DNA from: JAOPZW01 sp963789015
Lineage (GTDB): Bacteria; Actinomycetota; Thermoleophilia; Solirubrobacterales; Solirubrobacteraceae
Assembly (NCBI GenBank): GCA_963789015.1
Contig: CAWBIU010000001.1
Coordinates: 2,356,001-2,420,000 of the forward strand
Direction of reading: 5' to 3'
Length of the DNA: 64,000 nt
The position numbers were made by a program, and so were the translations under genes. Positions 27,146 through 37,520 of the stretch are shown here, one piece after another; positions within the stretch are counted from its first letter, which is position 1; each line of letters opens with the position of its first letter. The notes under the pieces were generated by a model that was not told where the DNA came from, did no database searches, and saw only the letters and a program-made list of their open reading frames with translations.

Positions 27146-29038
27146 ATGTCCGCCACGCCGACATCAGAGGGCCGGCGCACCCGCCTGGCCGACCAGCGAC
27201 GGGACCTTCCCGACGGTCCCGGCGTCTACCTGTTCCGTGACGCCAAGGGCAAGGTCATCTACGTCGGCAAGGCGAAGTCGATCCGCAAGCGCGTGGCCAG
27301 CCACTTCTCCAATCCCGTGACGCGCGGCGCCTACGAGATGGTCGACGCGATCGAGTCGGTCGACTTCATCCTCGTCGCCTCCGAGACCGAGGCGCTGCTG
27401 GCCGAGCAGAACTTCATCAAGCAGTACCGGCCGCGCTTCAACATCCGCCTGCGCGACGACAAGTCCTATCCGTACATCGCGATCTCGATGGACGAGGAGT
27501 TCCCGCGCGTCTACTTCACGCGCGAGCGCCATCGCCGCGACCGCCAGTACTTCGGGCCGTACTCGAACGCCAAGCGCGTGCGCGGCACGCTCGACCTGCT
27601 CGAGAAGATCTTCCAGTTCCGCTCGTGCAGCGGCCCCGAGCCGGGCCGGCGCTCGGGCTCCCCGTGCCTGGACTACTACATCAAGCGCTGCGGGGCGCCC
27701 TGTGTCGGCTACGTCGACAAGGAGGAGTACCGCGAGTCGATCGACGGCGTCATCGCCTTCCTGAGCGGGCGCTACCGCGAAATCGAGCAGGATCTCGAGC
27801 AGCGCATGCGCGAGGCCGCGGCCGCCCACGAGTACGAGCAGGCGGCGCTCGAGCGCAACCGCCTGCGCGCCGTGCGCAGCCTGCTCGAGCGCCAGCGCGT
27901 GGCCAACGAGTCGGTCGGGACGCTCGACGTCGTCGCGCTCGCGGTGCACGAGACGGACGCCAACGCTCAGGTCTTCCAGGTCCGCGACGGCGTCCTCTCC
28001 GACCGCCAGTCGTTCTACCTGGAGAACGTCGTCGAGCGCGAGGCCGGCGAGGCGGCGGTCGAGTTCCTGCTGCAGTACTACGGCGACCAGATGTCGATCC
28101 CGCCGCAGATCATCGTCCAGAGCGAGGTGGCCGAGGACCTCGAGGTCCTCGGCGAGCTGTTCGCCGAGCGCCGCGGCGCCCGCGTCGAGGTGCGCGCGGC
28201 CGAGCGCGGCGACAAGCGCCGGCTGCTCGAGCTCGCCGAGCGCAACGCCAAGCTCGCGCTCGACCAGGAGAAGCTGAAGGCCGAGCGCCGCCGCCAGCAG
28301 CGCGTCGAGGCGCTCGACGGCCTGCAGGAGGCGCTCGGACTGGACACGCTGCCGCTGCGCATCGAGTGCTTCGACATCTCCAACCTGATGGGCACGCACA
28401 CGGTCGCCTCGATGGTCGTCTTCGAGGGCGGCGCGCCGAAGAAGTCCGACTACCGGCGCTTCACGATCCGCGGCCTCGAGGACGGCGTCCCCGACGACTT
28501 CGCGGCCATGGCGGAGGTGCTCTCGCGGCGCCTGGCGCAGTGGGAGTCCCAGCAGGACCTGAGCCCGCACGATCCCAAGCGCAACGAGTCCTTCGCGACG
28601 CTGCCCAACGTCGTCGTCATCGACGGCGGGCCGGGCCAGCTCAGCGCGGGCCTGCGCGCGCTCGACGGCTTCCGCAGGCGCGGGGTGACCGTGATCTCGC
28701 TGGCCAAGCGCATCGAGGAGGTCTTCACGCCGGGCAGCCGCGCGCCGATCGTGCTCGCCCACGACACCCCCGAGCTCCAGCTCCTGCAGCGCGTGCGCGA
28801 CGAGGCGCACCGGTTCGCCGTCACCCATCACCGCGTGCGCCGCGACCGCGCCATGACGACCTCGATCCTCGACGACCTGCCGGGCGTCGGCCCGGCCCGC
28901 AAGCGCACGCTGCTCAACCACTTCGGCTCGCCCGAGGCCGTGGTGGCGGCGACCCGCGAGCAGCTCGAGAGCGTGCCCGGGCTGCCGGGCAAGACGGCGC
29001 GGGAGATCTACGCGCGGCTCAACCGGACCGGCGGCTGA
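27146..29038 (+). CDS. uvrC: UvrABC excinuclease subunit C
   Basis: 630 residues, full length. It makes both incisions around DNA lesions in nucleotide excision repair. The GIY-YIG nuclease is at residues about 20-100 (GVYLFRDAKGKVIYVGKAKS), a Cys cluster follows near 155-190 (CSGPEPGRRSGSPCLDYYIK, then CGAPC), the UVR helix is near 220-250, the RNase H-like nuclease has ECFDISNLMGTHTVASMVVF and VVIDGGPGQLSAGL, and tandem helix-hairpin-helix motifs close the chain (LDDLPGVGPARKRTLLNHFG). In Actinobacteria uvrC usually precedes rapZ, as here. Confidence 0.95.
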   Translation: MSATPTSEGRRTRLADQRRDLPDGPGVYLFRDAKGKVIYVGKAKSIRKRVASHFSNPVTRGAYEMVDAIESVDFILVASETEALLAEQNFIKQYRPRFNIRLRDDKSYPYIAISMDEEFPRVYFTRERHRRDRQYFGPYSNAKRVRGTLDLLEKIFQFRSCSGPEPGRRSGSPCLDYYIKRCGAPCVGYVDKEEYRESIDGVIAFLSGRYREIEQDLEQRMREAAAAHEYEQAALERNRLRAVRSLLERQRVANESVGTLDVVALAVHETDANAQVFQVRDGVLSDRQSFYLENVVEREAGEAAVEFLLQYYGDQMSIPPQIIVQSEVAEDLEVLGELFAERRGARVEVRAAERGDKRRLLELAERNAKLALDQEKLKAERRRQQRVEALDGLQEALGLDTLPLRIECFDISNLMGTHTVASMVVFEGGAPKKSDYRRFTIRGLEDGVPDDFAAMAEVLSRRLAQWESQQDLSPHDPKRNESFATLPNVVVIDGGPGQLSAGLRALDGFRRRGVTVISLAKRIEEVFTPGSRAPIVLAHDTPELQLLQRVRDEAHRFAVTHHRVRRDRAMTTSILDDLPGVGPARKRTLLNHFGSPEAVVAATREQLESVPGLPGKTAREIYARLNRTGG

Positions 29039-29057
29039 GCAGGGATTTCACCATACG

Positions 29058-30071
29058 GTGACGACGATGTCCGCCGATGACGACACACTCCGGGACATGG
29101 CCACGAAGGCGTCGCGCCGTCCGAAGCTCAAGCTCGGTCGTCGCGCCGCCGCCGAGGTGGCGGCGGACGGCGAGTCCCCGCGGCCCTACGCCGACTCGCG
29201 CCTGGAGGACCTCGTCATCATCACCGGCTACTCGGGCGCCGGGAAGTCGACGGCGATGGCCGTCTTCGAGGACGCGGGCTACTTCTGCGTCGACAACCTG
29301 CCGCCCGAGATGATCCGCCAGCTCGTCGAGCTGTTCGTCCACGAGGGGTCGAAGGTCGAGCGCGCCGCCGTCGTCTCCGACGTCCGCGGCGGGGACCTGT
29401 TCGAGTCGCTCAGCGCGGTCCTCGACGACCTCGAGGCGCTCGGGCTGCGCCACCGCGTCCTCTTCCTGCACGCCGACGAGCAGACCCTGCTGACGCGCTT
29501 CAAGGAGACGCGCCGGCGCCATCCGCTGGCGCCCGCGGCGAGCGTCGAGCAGGGCGTGGCCCTCGAGCACGGCCCGCTCGAGGCGCTGCGCGGGCGCGCC
29601 GACGTCGTCATGGACTCGACGGGCCTGAAGGCCCACATGCTGCGCCGGCGGATCGCCGAGGAGTTCCTCCCGCGCGCGCCGGCCGCGCGGCTGGCGGTGA
29701 CGATCGAGAGCTTCGGCTTCAAGCACGGGCCGGCGCGCGACGCCGACCTCGTGCTCGACGTGCGCTTCCTGCCCAACCCGCACTACGAGCCCTCGCTGCG
29801 ACCCCTGACCGGACACGACGCGCGCGTCGTCGCGCACATCGGGCGCGACGGGCGCATGGCGGAGTTCCTGGGCCACCTCGAGCCGCTGCTCGACTTCCTG
29901 CTGCCCCAGTACGTCGCCGAGGGCAAGGCGCACCTGACGATCGCCGTCGGCTGCACGGGCGGGCGCCACCGCTCGGTGGCCATCGCCGAGCACCTGCGCG
30001 ACCGCTACGAGGCCCGCGAGGACGTCTTCCTCGAGGTCGTGCACCGCGACATCGACCGGCCCAGCGGATAG
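29058..30071 (+). CDS. rapZ: RNase adapter / nucleotide-binding protein RapZ
   Basis: 337 residues from GTG 29058; ATG at 29067 is also possible. P-loop ITGYSGAGKSTAMAVFEDAG, CVDNLPPEMI, the signature DVRFLPNPHYEPSLRPLTG and the C-terminal IAVGCTGGRHRSVAIAEHL identify the family. In E. coli RapZ binds GlcN6P and guides RNase E to a small RNA; the actinobacterial role is less clear. The first 35 residues, basic and Ala-rich, precede the domain. The usual next genes yvcK and whiA are not here; a VOC gene follows by 10 nt. Confidence 0.92.
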   Translation: MTTMSADDDTLRDMATKASRRPKLKLGRRAAAEVAADGESPRPYADSRLEDLVIITGYSGAGKSTAMAVFEDAGYFCVDNLPPEMIRQLVELFVHEGSKVERAAVVSDVRGGDLFESLSAVLDDLEALGLRHRVLFLHADEQTLLTRFKETRRRHPLAPAASVEQGVALEHGPLEALRGRADVVMDSTGLKAHMLRRRIAEEFLPRAPAARLAVTIESFGFKHGPARDADLVLDVRFLPNPHYEPSLRPLTGHDARVVAHIGRDGRMAEFLGHLEPLLDFLLPQYVAEGKAHLTIAVGCTGGRHRSVAIAEHLRDRYEAREDVFLEVVHRDIDRPSG

Positions 30072-30081
30072 AACCGCGGGC

Positions 30082-30450
30082 GTGCTCGACCATGTCGCCC
30101 TGGAGGTCGCCGACCTCGATCGCGCCACGCGCTTCTACGACGCCGTCATGCGCGCCCTCGGCGGCCGGCGCATCGTCTCCTCGCCCGACGGCGTCGGCTA
30201 CGGGCGCGACCGCCCGGAGCTGTGGGTCCTGCCCGCCGGGGCGGCCGCGCGCCCGCCGGGCGGCGGGCATCTCGCCATCGCCGCGGTCGGCCGTCGCGCC
30301 GTCGATGCCGCCCACCGCGCCGGCCTGGCCGCGGGCGGCCGCGACGGCGGCGCGCCCGCGCCGCGCTCGGGCGGTCCGGCGGGGCTCTACTCCGGATACC
30401 TGCTCGATCCCGACGGCGCCTACGTCGAGGTCGTGACCGGCTCCGGCTGA
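30082..30450 (+). CDS. VOC-family (glyoxalase/bleomycin resistance-type) protein
   Basis: 122 residues, one VOC unit with two beta-alpha-beta-beta-beta modules: MLDHVALEVADLDRATRFYD at the start, GYGRDRPELWVLPA, GGGHLAIAAVG and the end YSGYLLDPDGAYVEVV. Potential metal ligands are His4, the His of GGHLA and the final Glu. GTG start lies 10 nt after rapZ. It occupies the place where yvcK and whiA are found in many Actinobacteria. Substrate unknown. Confidence 0.78.
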   Translation: MLDHVALEVADLDRATRFYDAVMRALGGRRIVSSPDGVGYGRDRPELWVLPAGAAARPPGGGHLAIAAVGRRAVDAAHRAGLAAGGRDGGAPAPRSGGPAGLYSGYLLDPDGAYVEVVTGSG

Positions 30451-30536
30451 CCCTTCGGCGGGCGGGCGCTCGCGCGGGAGCGATAGCCTGCGCCGGCTTC
30501 ACCGCAACGAACGCACGCCGGAAGGAACTGACGAGA

Positions 30537-31537
30537 ATGCCCGTACGCGTGGGGATCAACGGCTTCGGCCGCATCGGCCGGAACGTCCTCCGAGCAGCGC
30601 TCGCCCGCGAGGGCGACGACATCGAGTGGGTCGCCGTCAACGACATCACCGACAACGCCACGCTCGCCCACCTGCTCAAGTACGACTCGATCCTCGGCCC
30701 GCTGAAGGGCACCGTCGAGTCGACCGACGACGGCCTCGTCGTCGACGGGACGCCGATCCGCGTGCTCTCCGAGCGCGACCCGGCGAAGCTGCCGTGGAGC
30801 GACCTCGGCGTCGACGTCGTGCTCGAGTCGACGGGCTTCTTCACGAGCCGCGACGACGCCGCCAAGCACCTCGAGGCGGGCGCCAAGAAGGTCGTCGTCT
30901 CGGCGCCGGCCAAGGGCGAGGACATCACGATCGTGCTCGGCGTCAATGACGACAAGTACGACCGCGACCAGCACGACGTGATCTCCAACGCATCGTGCAC
31001 GACGAACTGCCTCGCGCCGTTCGCCAAGGTCGCCCACGAGGCGGTCGGCATCAAGCACGGCCTGATGACGACGATCCACGCCTACACGGCGGACCAGCGC
31101 CTGCAGGACGCACCGCACAAGGACCTGCGCCGAGCCCGCGCCGCCGCGGTCAACCTCGTGCCGACGTCCACCGGCGCGGCCAAGGCCGTCGGCCTCGTGC
31201 TGCCCGAGCTCAACGGCAAGCTCCACGGCTTCGCGATCCGCGCGCCGGTCATCACCGGCTCCGTCGTCGACCTCACATTCGAGGCCGCCAAGGAGACGAG
31301 CGTCGAGGAGGTCAACGACGCCTTCCGGGCGGCGTCCGAGAGCGGCCCGCTGAAGGGGATCCTGCGCTACACCGAGGACCCGATCGTCTCGACCGACATC
31401 ATCAGCGATCCGCACTCGTCGATCGTCGACGGGCTGCTGACCGCGGTCATCGACGGCACGATGGTCAAGGTCGTGAGCTGGTACGACAACGAGTGGGGCT
31501 ACTCGAACCGCTGCGTCGACGTGCTCCAGAAGGTGCT

Positions 31538-31541
<4 letters not shown>
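30537..31541 (+). CDS. gap: Glyceraldehyde-3-phosphate dehydrogenase, type I
   Basis: 334 residues. GAAGGAA at 30521-30527 sets ATG 30537. Cofactor motif VGINGFGRIGRNVLRA, NDITDNATLAHLLKYDSI, catalytic Cys in SNASCTTNCLAPFAK, phosphate-site TSTGAAKAVGLVLPEL, and the end SWYDNEWGYSNRCVDV are all present. It converts glyceraldehyde 3-phosphate to 1,3-bisphosphoglycerate with NAD. First gene of a translationally coupled glycolysis operon with pgk, tpiA and gpmI. Confidence 0.96.
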
Positions 31542-32667
<1,126 letters not shown>

Positions 32668-32671
<4 letters not shown>

Positions 32672-33441
32672 CGCAGCGTACGCCCCTCATCGCGGGCAAC
32701 TGGAAGATGAACGGGACGGTCGAAGAGGCCGAGGCGCTCGTGCAGGGCCTGCTGCCGCGGGTCTCGAGCGTCGAGGGCGTCGACGTCGCCGTCTGCGTGC
32801 CCTTCACCGCCCTGCAGGCCGTCGTCGACTCGGTCCGCGGGTCGCGCGTCGAGGTCTACGCGCAGAACATGCACCAAGCCGAGAAGGGCGCCTTCACGGG
32901 CGAGATCAGCGCCCCGATGCTCGTCGAGCTCGACGTCGACGGGGTGCTCCTCGGGCACTCCGAGCGCCGCGAGCACTTCGGCGAGACCGACCGCGCGCTG
33001 GCCGAGAAGGTGCTCGCCGCGCTCGACGCCGGTCTCAAAGTCATCCTGTGCGTCGGCGAGACCGAGGAGGAGCGTGAGCGCGGAGACACCGAGCGCAAGC
33101 TCCGCCACCAGGTCCAGGACGGCCTCGAGAAGGTGCCCGACGAGCGCCTCGGCGAGATCACGATCGCCTACGAGCCGATCTGGGCGATCGGCACCGGGCT
33201 GAGCGCGACGCCCGAGCAGGCGCAGGACGCGATCGCCTTCGTGCGCGCGCTCGTCGCCGACCGCGACCGCGAGCAGGCCGAGCGCACGCGGATCCTCTAC
33301 GGCGGCAGCGTCAAGGCGGACGGCGCTCCCGAGCTGCTCGCGCTGCCCGACGTCGACGGCGCGCTCGTCGGCGGGGCCTCGCTCGACCTCGACGCGTTCA
33401 CCGCGATCATCGAGGCCGCGCAGCGGGTCGTCCGGTCGTGA
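32668..33441 (+). CDS. tpiA: Triosephosphate isomerase
   Basis: 257 residues, GTG start overlapping pgk (GTGA). Active-site residues are visible: Lys in AGNWKMNG, His in LLGHSERREHFGE, Glu in AYEPIWAIGTG, and the phosphate loop LYGGSVKADG with GALVGGASLD. It interconverts dihydroxyacetone phosphate and glyceraldehyde 3-phosphate. A Glu/Arg-rich helix (ETEEERERGDTERKLRHQV) is typical of the family. The stop overlaps gpmI. Confidence 0.96.
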
Positions 33442-34970
33442 GCGAGCCGGTCCCGGCGGTCTGCCTCGTCGTCCTCGACGGCTGGGGGCTGGCCGAGCCC
33501 GGGCCCGGCAACGCGGTGTCACAGGCCGACACGCCGGTGTTCGACGACCTCTGGGAGCGCTATCCGCACACCGAGCTGACGGCCAAGGGCGAGGCCGTCG
33601 GGCTGCCCGAGGGGCAGATGGGCAACAGCGAGGTCGGCCACCTCAACCTCGGCGCCGGCGCGATCGTCAAGCAGGACCTGACGCGCATCGACGAGGCGGT
33701 CGAGGACGGGACGCTGGCCGACAACGAGGTGCTGGCGACCGCGATGGCCGACTCGGACCGCGTCCATCTCATCGGGCTGACGAGCGACGGCGGCGTGCAC
33801 TCGGGTCCCAAGCACCTGCGCGCGCTGATCGAGCTCGCCGGCGAGCGCGGCGTGCCCGATCTCGTCGTCCACGCCTTCACCGACGGCCGCGACACGCTGC
33901 CCGACTCCGGCGCGGACTTCCTCGAGCGCGTCGAGGGCTGGCTGCGCGACGCGGGCTCGGGGCGGATCGGCAGCGTCGTCGGGCGCTACTTCGCAATGGA
34001 TCGCGACAAGCGCTGGGATCGCACGCAGCAGGCCTACGACCTGCTCGTCCACCGCCGCGCCGAGCACCACGCCGACTCCGGCACGGAGGCCGTGCGCGCC
34101 GCCTACGAACGCGACGAGACCGACGAGTTCATCGCCGCCACGACCGTCGGTGAGGAGGCGAGCATCCGGCCCGGCGACAGCGTCATCGCCTTCAACTTCC
34201 GCCCCGACCGGATGCGCCAGATCACCCAGGCGCTGGCCGACGCCGGCTTCGGCGAGGTCGACCGCGGCGACGCCCCCGCGCTCGAGCGCTACGCGACGCT
34301 GACCGAGTACGAGGAGGGCTGGCCGTACCCGGTGGCCTTCCCGCCCGACCGCCCCGACATCACCCTGCCGAGCGTGATCGCCGAGCACGGCGGGCGCCAG
34401 CTGCACGTCGCCGAGACGGAGAAGTACGCGCACGTGACGTACTTCTTCGGCGGCGGCGAGGAGGACCCGTACGAGGGCGAGCGGCGCGAGCTCGTGCCCT
34501 CGCCGCGCGACGTGCCGACGTACGACCACAAGCCGGAGATGAGCGCCCGCGGCGCGGCCGAGGCGTTCACGTCGGCGTGGGCGGAGGACGAGCCCCGCTT
34601 CGGGATCATCAACTTCGCCAACCCCGACATGGTCGGCCACACCGGCGTCATCGAGGCGGCGGTGACGGCGATCGAGACCGTCGACGAGTGCCTCGGCCGG
34701 GTCGTCGAGGCGGTCCAGGCCACCGGCGGCGCCTGCGTCATCACCGCCGACCACGGCAACGCCGACAACATGCTCGAGCCCGACGGCTCGCCGAACACCG
34801 CGCACTCCCTGAACCCGGTGCCGCTGATCGTCACCGTCGAGGGCCTCGATCTGCGCGACGGCGGGATCCTCGCCGACGTGGCGCCGACCGTGCTCGCGCT
34901 GCTCGGCATCGAGCAGCCCGCCGAGATGACGGGCCGCTCGCTCATCGAGCCGGGCGGTGAGGCCCACTAG
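33438..34970 (+). CDS. gpmI: 2,3-bisphosphoglycerate-independent phosphoglycerate mutase
   Basis: 510 residues, GTG overlapping tpiA. It isomerises 3- and 2-phosphoglycerate through a phosphoserine and two metal ions. Metal and nucleophile motifs: LVVLDGWGLAE, MGNSEVGHLNLGAG with the serine, LTSDGGVHSGPKHL, FTDGRDTLPDSG, FNFRPDRMRQ, INFANPDMVGHTG and ITADHGNADNM. This adds the next step to the gap-pgk-tpiA operon; eno is not in the window. Confidence 0.95.
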   Translation: MSEPVPAVCLVVLDGWGLAEPGPGNAVSQADTPVFDDLWERYPHTELTAKGEAVGLPEGQMGNSEVGHLNLGAGAIVKQDLTRIDEAVEDGTLADNEVLATAMADSDRVHLIGLTSDGGVHSGPKHLRALIELAGERGVPDLVVHAFTDGRDTLPDSGADFLERVEGWLRDAGSGRIGSVVGRYFAMDRDKRWDRTQQAYDLLVHRRAEHHADSGTEAVRAAYERDETDEFIAATTVGEEASIRPGDSVIAFNFRPDRMRQITQALADAGFGEVDRGDAPALERYATLTEYEEGWPYPVAFPPDRPDITLPSVIAEHGGRQLHVAETEKYAHVTYFFGGGEEDPYEGERRELVPSPRDVPTYDHKPEMSARGAAEAFTSAWAEDEPRFGIINFANPDMVGHTGVIEAAVTAIETVDECLGRVVEAVQATGGACVITADHGNADNMLEPDGSPNTAHSLNPVPLIVTVEGLDLRDGGILADVAPTVLALLGIEQPAEMTGRSLIEPGGEAH

Positions 34971-34972
34971 CC

Positions 34973-35815
34973 GTGGGCGACGAGGTCGACGACCTCTACG
35001 GCCTGCCGCTCGACCGCTTCGTGCCCGAGCGCGACGCGCTGGCCAAGCGGGTGCGCGGTGACGGCGACCGCGCGCGCGCCGACGAGATCAAGGCGCTGCG
35101 CCGACCGAGCGTGGCCGCCTGGGGCGTCAACCAGGTCGTGCGCACGCAGTCCACGCAGGCGCGCGAGCTGTGGAAGGCGGGCGACGAGCTCGTCGCCGCG
35201 CAGGACGCGCTGCTCGGCGGCACGGGCGACGCCAAGCGCCTGCGGGCGGCCGGCGAGGGCGAGCGCGAGGCGCTCGACGCGCTCGTGCGCGCCGCGCGCG
35301 GGCTGCTCACCGACAAGGGCCGCGACCTCGGCGAGGCGACGCTCGAGAAGGTGCGCGACACGCTGCACGCGGCGGCCATCGACCCCGAGGGCCGCGAGGA
35401 CGTCGCGGCCGGGCGGGTCGTCAAGGAGCGCGCCCACGCCGGGCTCGGAACGTTCGAGGGCACGCTCGCGGCCTCGCCCGCGCCCGTCCGCGAGCGCGCC
35501 GAGCCGAAGCAGAAAGCCGCCAAGGCGACGACGAAGGAGGACCGCGCCGCGCAGCGCGAGCGCGAGCGCCAGGAGGCCGAGGAGGCCGAGCGCGCAGAGG
35601 CCGAGCGCCGCCAGGCGGCCCGCCGCCGCGCGGCGGCCGAGCGCGAGCTGCGCGAGGCCCAGAAGGCGCTGTCGACCGCCGAGAAGCGCGCCGAGCGCAC
35701 GGAGGCGCGGCTCGCCGAGGCGCGGGAGGCGGCCGAGGAGGCCGGCGCCGAGCTCGACGCCGCCCGTGCGCGCGAGGAGAACGCGCGCGCCGCCCTCGAC
35801 GGGCTCGCGGAGTGA
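34973..35815 (+). CDS. Coiled-coil protein of unknown function following the glycolysis operon
   Basis: 280 residues from GTG 34973, 2 nt after gpmI. The N-terminal third has a conserved-looking helical domain (DLYGLPLDRFVPERDALAKR, ALRRPSVAAWGVNQVV). From about residue 165 onward the chain is almost only Ala, Glu, Arg and Lys (QRERERQEAEEAERAEAER and similar), a long charged coiled coil. No membrane segment or catalytic motif is seen. Similar proteins occur in many Actinobacteria without a known role; I cannot assign one. The spacing suggests cotranscription with glycolysis genes. Confidence 0.7.
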   Translation: MGDEVDDLYGLPLDRFVPERDALAKRVRGDGDRARADEIKALRRPSVAAWGVNQVVRTQSTQARELWKAGDELVAAQDALLGGTGDAKRLRAAGEGEREALDALVRAARGLLTDKGRDLGEATLEKVRDTLHAAAIDPEGREDVAAGRVVKERAHAGLGTFEGTLAASPAPVRERAEPKQKAAKATTKEDRAAQRERERQEAEEAERAEAERRQAARRRAAAERELREAQKALSTAEKRAERTEARLAEAREAAEEAGAELDAARAREENARAALDGLAE

Positions 35816-35833
35816 CCGCGGCCCGCCCGCGCG

Positions 35834-36499
35834 CTACGAGGACGCCTGCGCGCGCACGAGCGCTTCGTCGATGAACCCCGGCAGCTCCTGCAGCGTGCGC
35901 GGGTCGACGTGGTGGGCGGCGTCGCTCTCGCGGTAGGTGACGTCGAGCCCGGCCTGCGAGAGGCGCTGCTGCGCGTCGCGCGCGAAGTCGATCGTCATGA
36001 TCGGGTCGCGCCGCCCGTGGGCGATGAACACGGGCAGCCCGGGGCGGTCGAGGTCGGCGGTCCAGCCGTCGACGGTCGGGATGAAGCCGCTGAGGGCGAT
36101 GATCCCCGCGGGGGAGGGGCGGCCGTCGCCGAGGCCGAGGGCGTAGGACATGACCGTGCCCTGCGAGAAGCCGCCGACCACCGTCCGCTCCCAGGGCACC
36201 CCGGTCGCCTCGTCGACGCCGCGCAGGAAGTCGCCGAGCATCCGGTAGGAGTCGTGGAACGTCGCGGGATCCGGGAAGCCGACGCGCGGCACGACGTACC
36301 AGTGGCGGCCGCCCGGCGGCAGGAACAGCGGGCCGCCGGGGGTGATCCCGACGAGCTTGCGCTGCGGGTCGAGCACGTCGAGCAGCCCGAACAGGTCGTT
36401 CTCGTCGGCGCCGCGCCCGTGCAGGAGCACGAGGGCGCCCTCGGGATCGCCGTCCGCGGGGCGGACGCGGTGGACGAGCGTGTCGGGCAGACCGCTCAT
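35834..36499 (-). CDS. Carboxylesterase/phospholipase-type alpha/beta hydrolase (MhqD-like)
   Basis: 221 residues. Alpha/beta hydrolase of the carboxylesterase 2 group: LVLLHGRGADENDLFGLLD oxyanion region, nucleophile Ser in VVGGFSQGTVMSYAL, Asp in FIAHGRRDPIM, His in DAAHHVDPRTL. Its start overlaps the stop of the upstream dioxygenase gene by 4 nt. In Bacillus, MhqD (esterase) and MhqO (dioxygenase) are made together under MhqR to resist quinones; the same trio is seen here. The substrate is not known from sequence. Confidence 0.82.
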   Translation of the reverse strand: MSGLPDTLVHRVRPADGDPEGALVLLHGRGADENDLFGLLDVLDPQRKLVGITPGGPLFLPPGGRHWYVVPRVGFPDPATFHDSYRMLGDFLRGVDEATGVPWERTVVGGFSQGTVMSYALGLGDGRPSPAGIIALSGFIPTVDGWTADLDRPGLPVFIAHGRRDPIMTIDFARDAQQRLSQAGLDVTYRESDAAHHVDPRTLQELPGFIDEALVRAQASS

Positions 36500-37416
36500 G
36501 AGCCGACCGGGACGCGCGGGTTCTGCAGCGGCGTGAGGCGCCGCTCGAGCTCGTCGCGGAGGCTCTCGTACTGCGGCGGCAGCCTCAGCGCCTCGCCGAG
36601 CGACTCGGCCGGCTCGTCGATGTCGAAGCCGATGTCGCGGCTGGCGAGCTCGAACAGCACGCCCGACGGCTCGCGGAAGTACACGGAGTGGAAGTACTGG
36701 CGGTCGATGATCGGCGTCGGGCGCGCGCCGGCTTCGGCGGCGCGCCCCGCGAACGCCTCGAGCTCGTCGTCGTCGGCCGCCGACCAGGCGACGTGGTGGA
36801 CGGTCCCGGCGCTCGTGCGCCCGCGCACGGCGGGCGGCACGTCGTAGATGATCGCGCCGTGGCGCTCGGCTCCGCCGAGCACCCAGCCCTCGGCGCTCGC
36901 GGCGAAGCCGAGCGCCTCGAGCAGCGGCGCGCTCGCGCCCGGGGTCGACGCGTAGGCGCGCACGCCGTGGAAGCCGAGCAGGGCGTGCTCGGGCGGGATG
37001 TCGGCGGCGCGGGCGGCGAGCGGCGGGTCGGTGGTCGCCAGGGCGAGCAACACGTGGCGCAGGCCCTCGGGGTCCTCGAACGCCAGGGCGTCGCCGTCGC
37101 GCTGCGCATCGACGCCCGCGTCGCCCAGGCGCGCGGCCCAGAAGTCGAGCGCCGCCGGCGAGCCGACGCGCCACTGGATCGTGTGGACCATGCCGTCGCC
37201 CGCGCGGCCGAGGGCGGCGCCGGGGAACTCGAAGAACGTGAGGATCGAGCCGGGCGTCCCGGCCTCGTCGCCGAAGTACAGGTGGTAGACGTCGGGCTGG
37301 TCGAAGTTGACCGTCTTCTTCACGAGGCGCAGCCCGAGCAGGCGCGCGTAGAAGTCGACGTTCCGGGGAGCGTCGGCGGTGATCGCCGTCACGTGGTGGA
37401 GACCTTCGAGTCGCAT
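36496..37416 (-). CDS. Two-domain VOC ring-cleaving dioxygenase (MhqO-like)
   Basis: 306 residues; AGGAGG 8 nt upstream favours ATG 37416 over an earlier one at 37458. Two VOC domains: LEGLHHVTAITADAPRNVDFYARLLG with metal His, VYHLYFGDEAGTPGSILTFFEF, then in the second half LLGFHGVRAYA, TVHHVAWSA and FHSVYFREPSGVLFELAS with the final Glu. Family members open hydroquinone-type rings with Fe(II). It is divergent from the MarR gene at 37521 and coupled to the esterase, suggesting a quinone/electrophile detoxification unit. Confidence 0.85.
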   Translation of the reverse strand: MRLEGLHHVTAITADAPRNVDFYARLLGLRLVKKTVNFDQPDVYHLYFGDEAGTPGSILTFFEFPGAALGRAGDGMVHTIQWRVGSPAALDFWAARLGDAGVDAQRDGDALAFEDPEGLRHVLLALATTDPPLAARAADIPPEHALLGFHGVRAYASTPGASAPLLEALGFAASAEGWVLGGAERHGAIIYDVPPAVRGRTSAGTVHHVAWSAADDDELEAFAGRAAEAGARPTPIIDRQYFHSVYFREPSGVLFELASRDIGFDIDEPAESLGEALRLPPQYESLRDELERRLTPLQNPRVPVGS

Positions 37417-37441
37417 CTGCCGATCCTCCTGGACGTCAGTA

Positions 37442-37468
37442 GTTGTTTGTGCAACCATACGTCAACAA
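37442..37468. promoter_or_regulatory. Inverted repeat between the MarR and dioxygenase genes
   Basis: TTGTT at 37443-37447 and AACAA at 37464-37468 form an inverted pair around GTGCAACC, and GTTG/CAAC at 37442-37445 and 37452-37455 form a shorter one. It is AT-rich compared with its surroundings and lies between divergent starts at 37416 and 37521, as expected for a MarR operator. Confidence 0.45.
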
Positions 37469-37520
37469 TCCCGTTGCCGCCCGATTCCGCTGCTACCGTC
37501 GAACACAACGAGACTCTCGC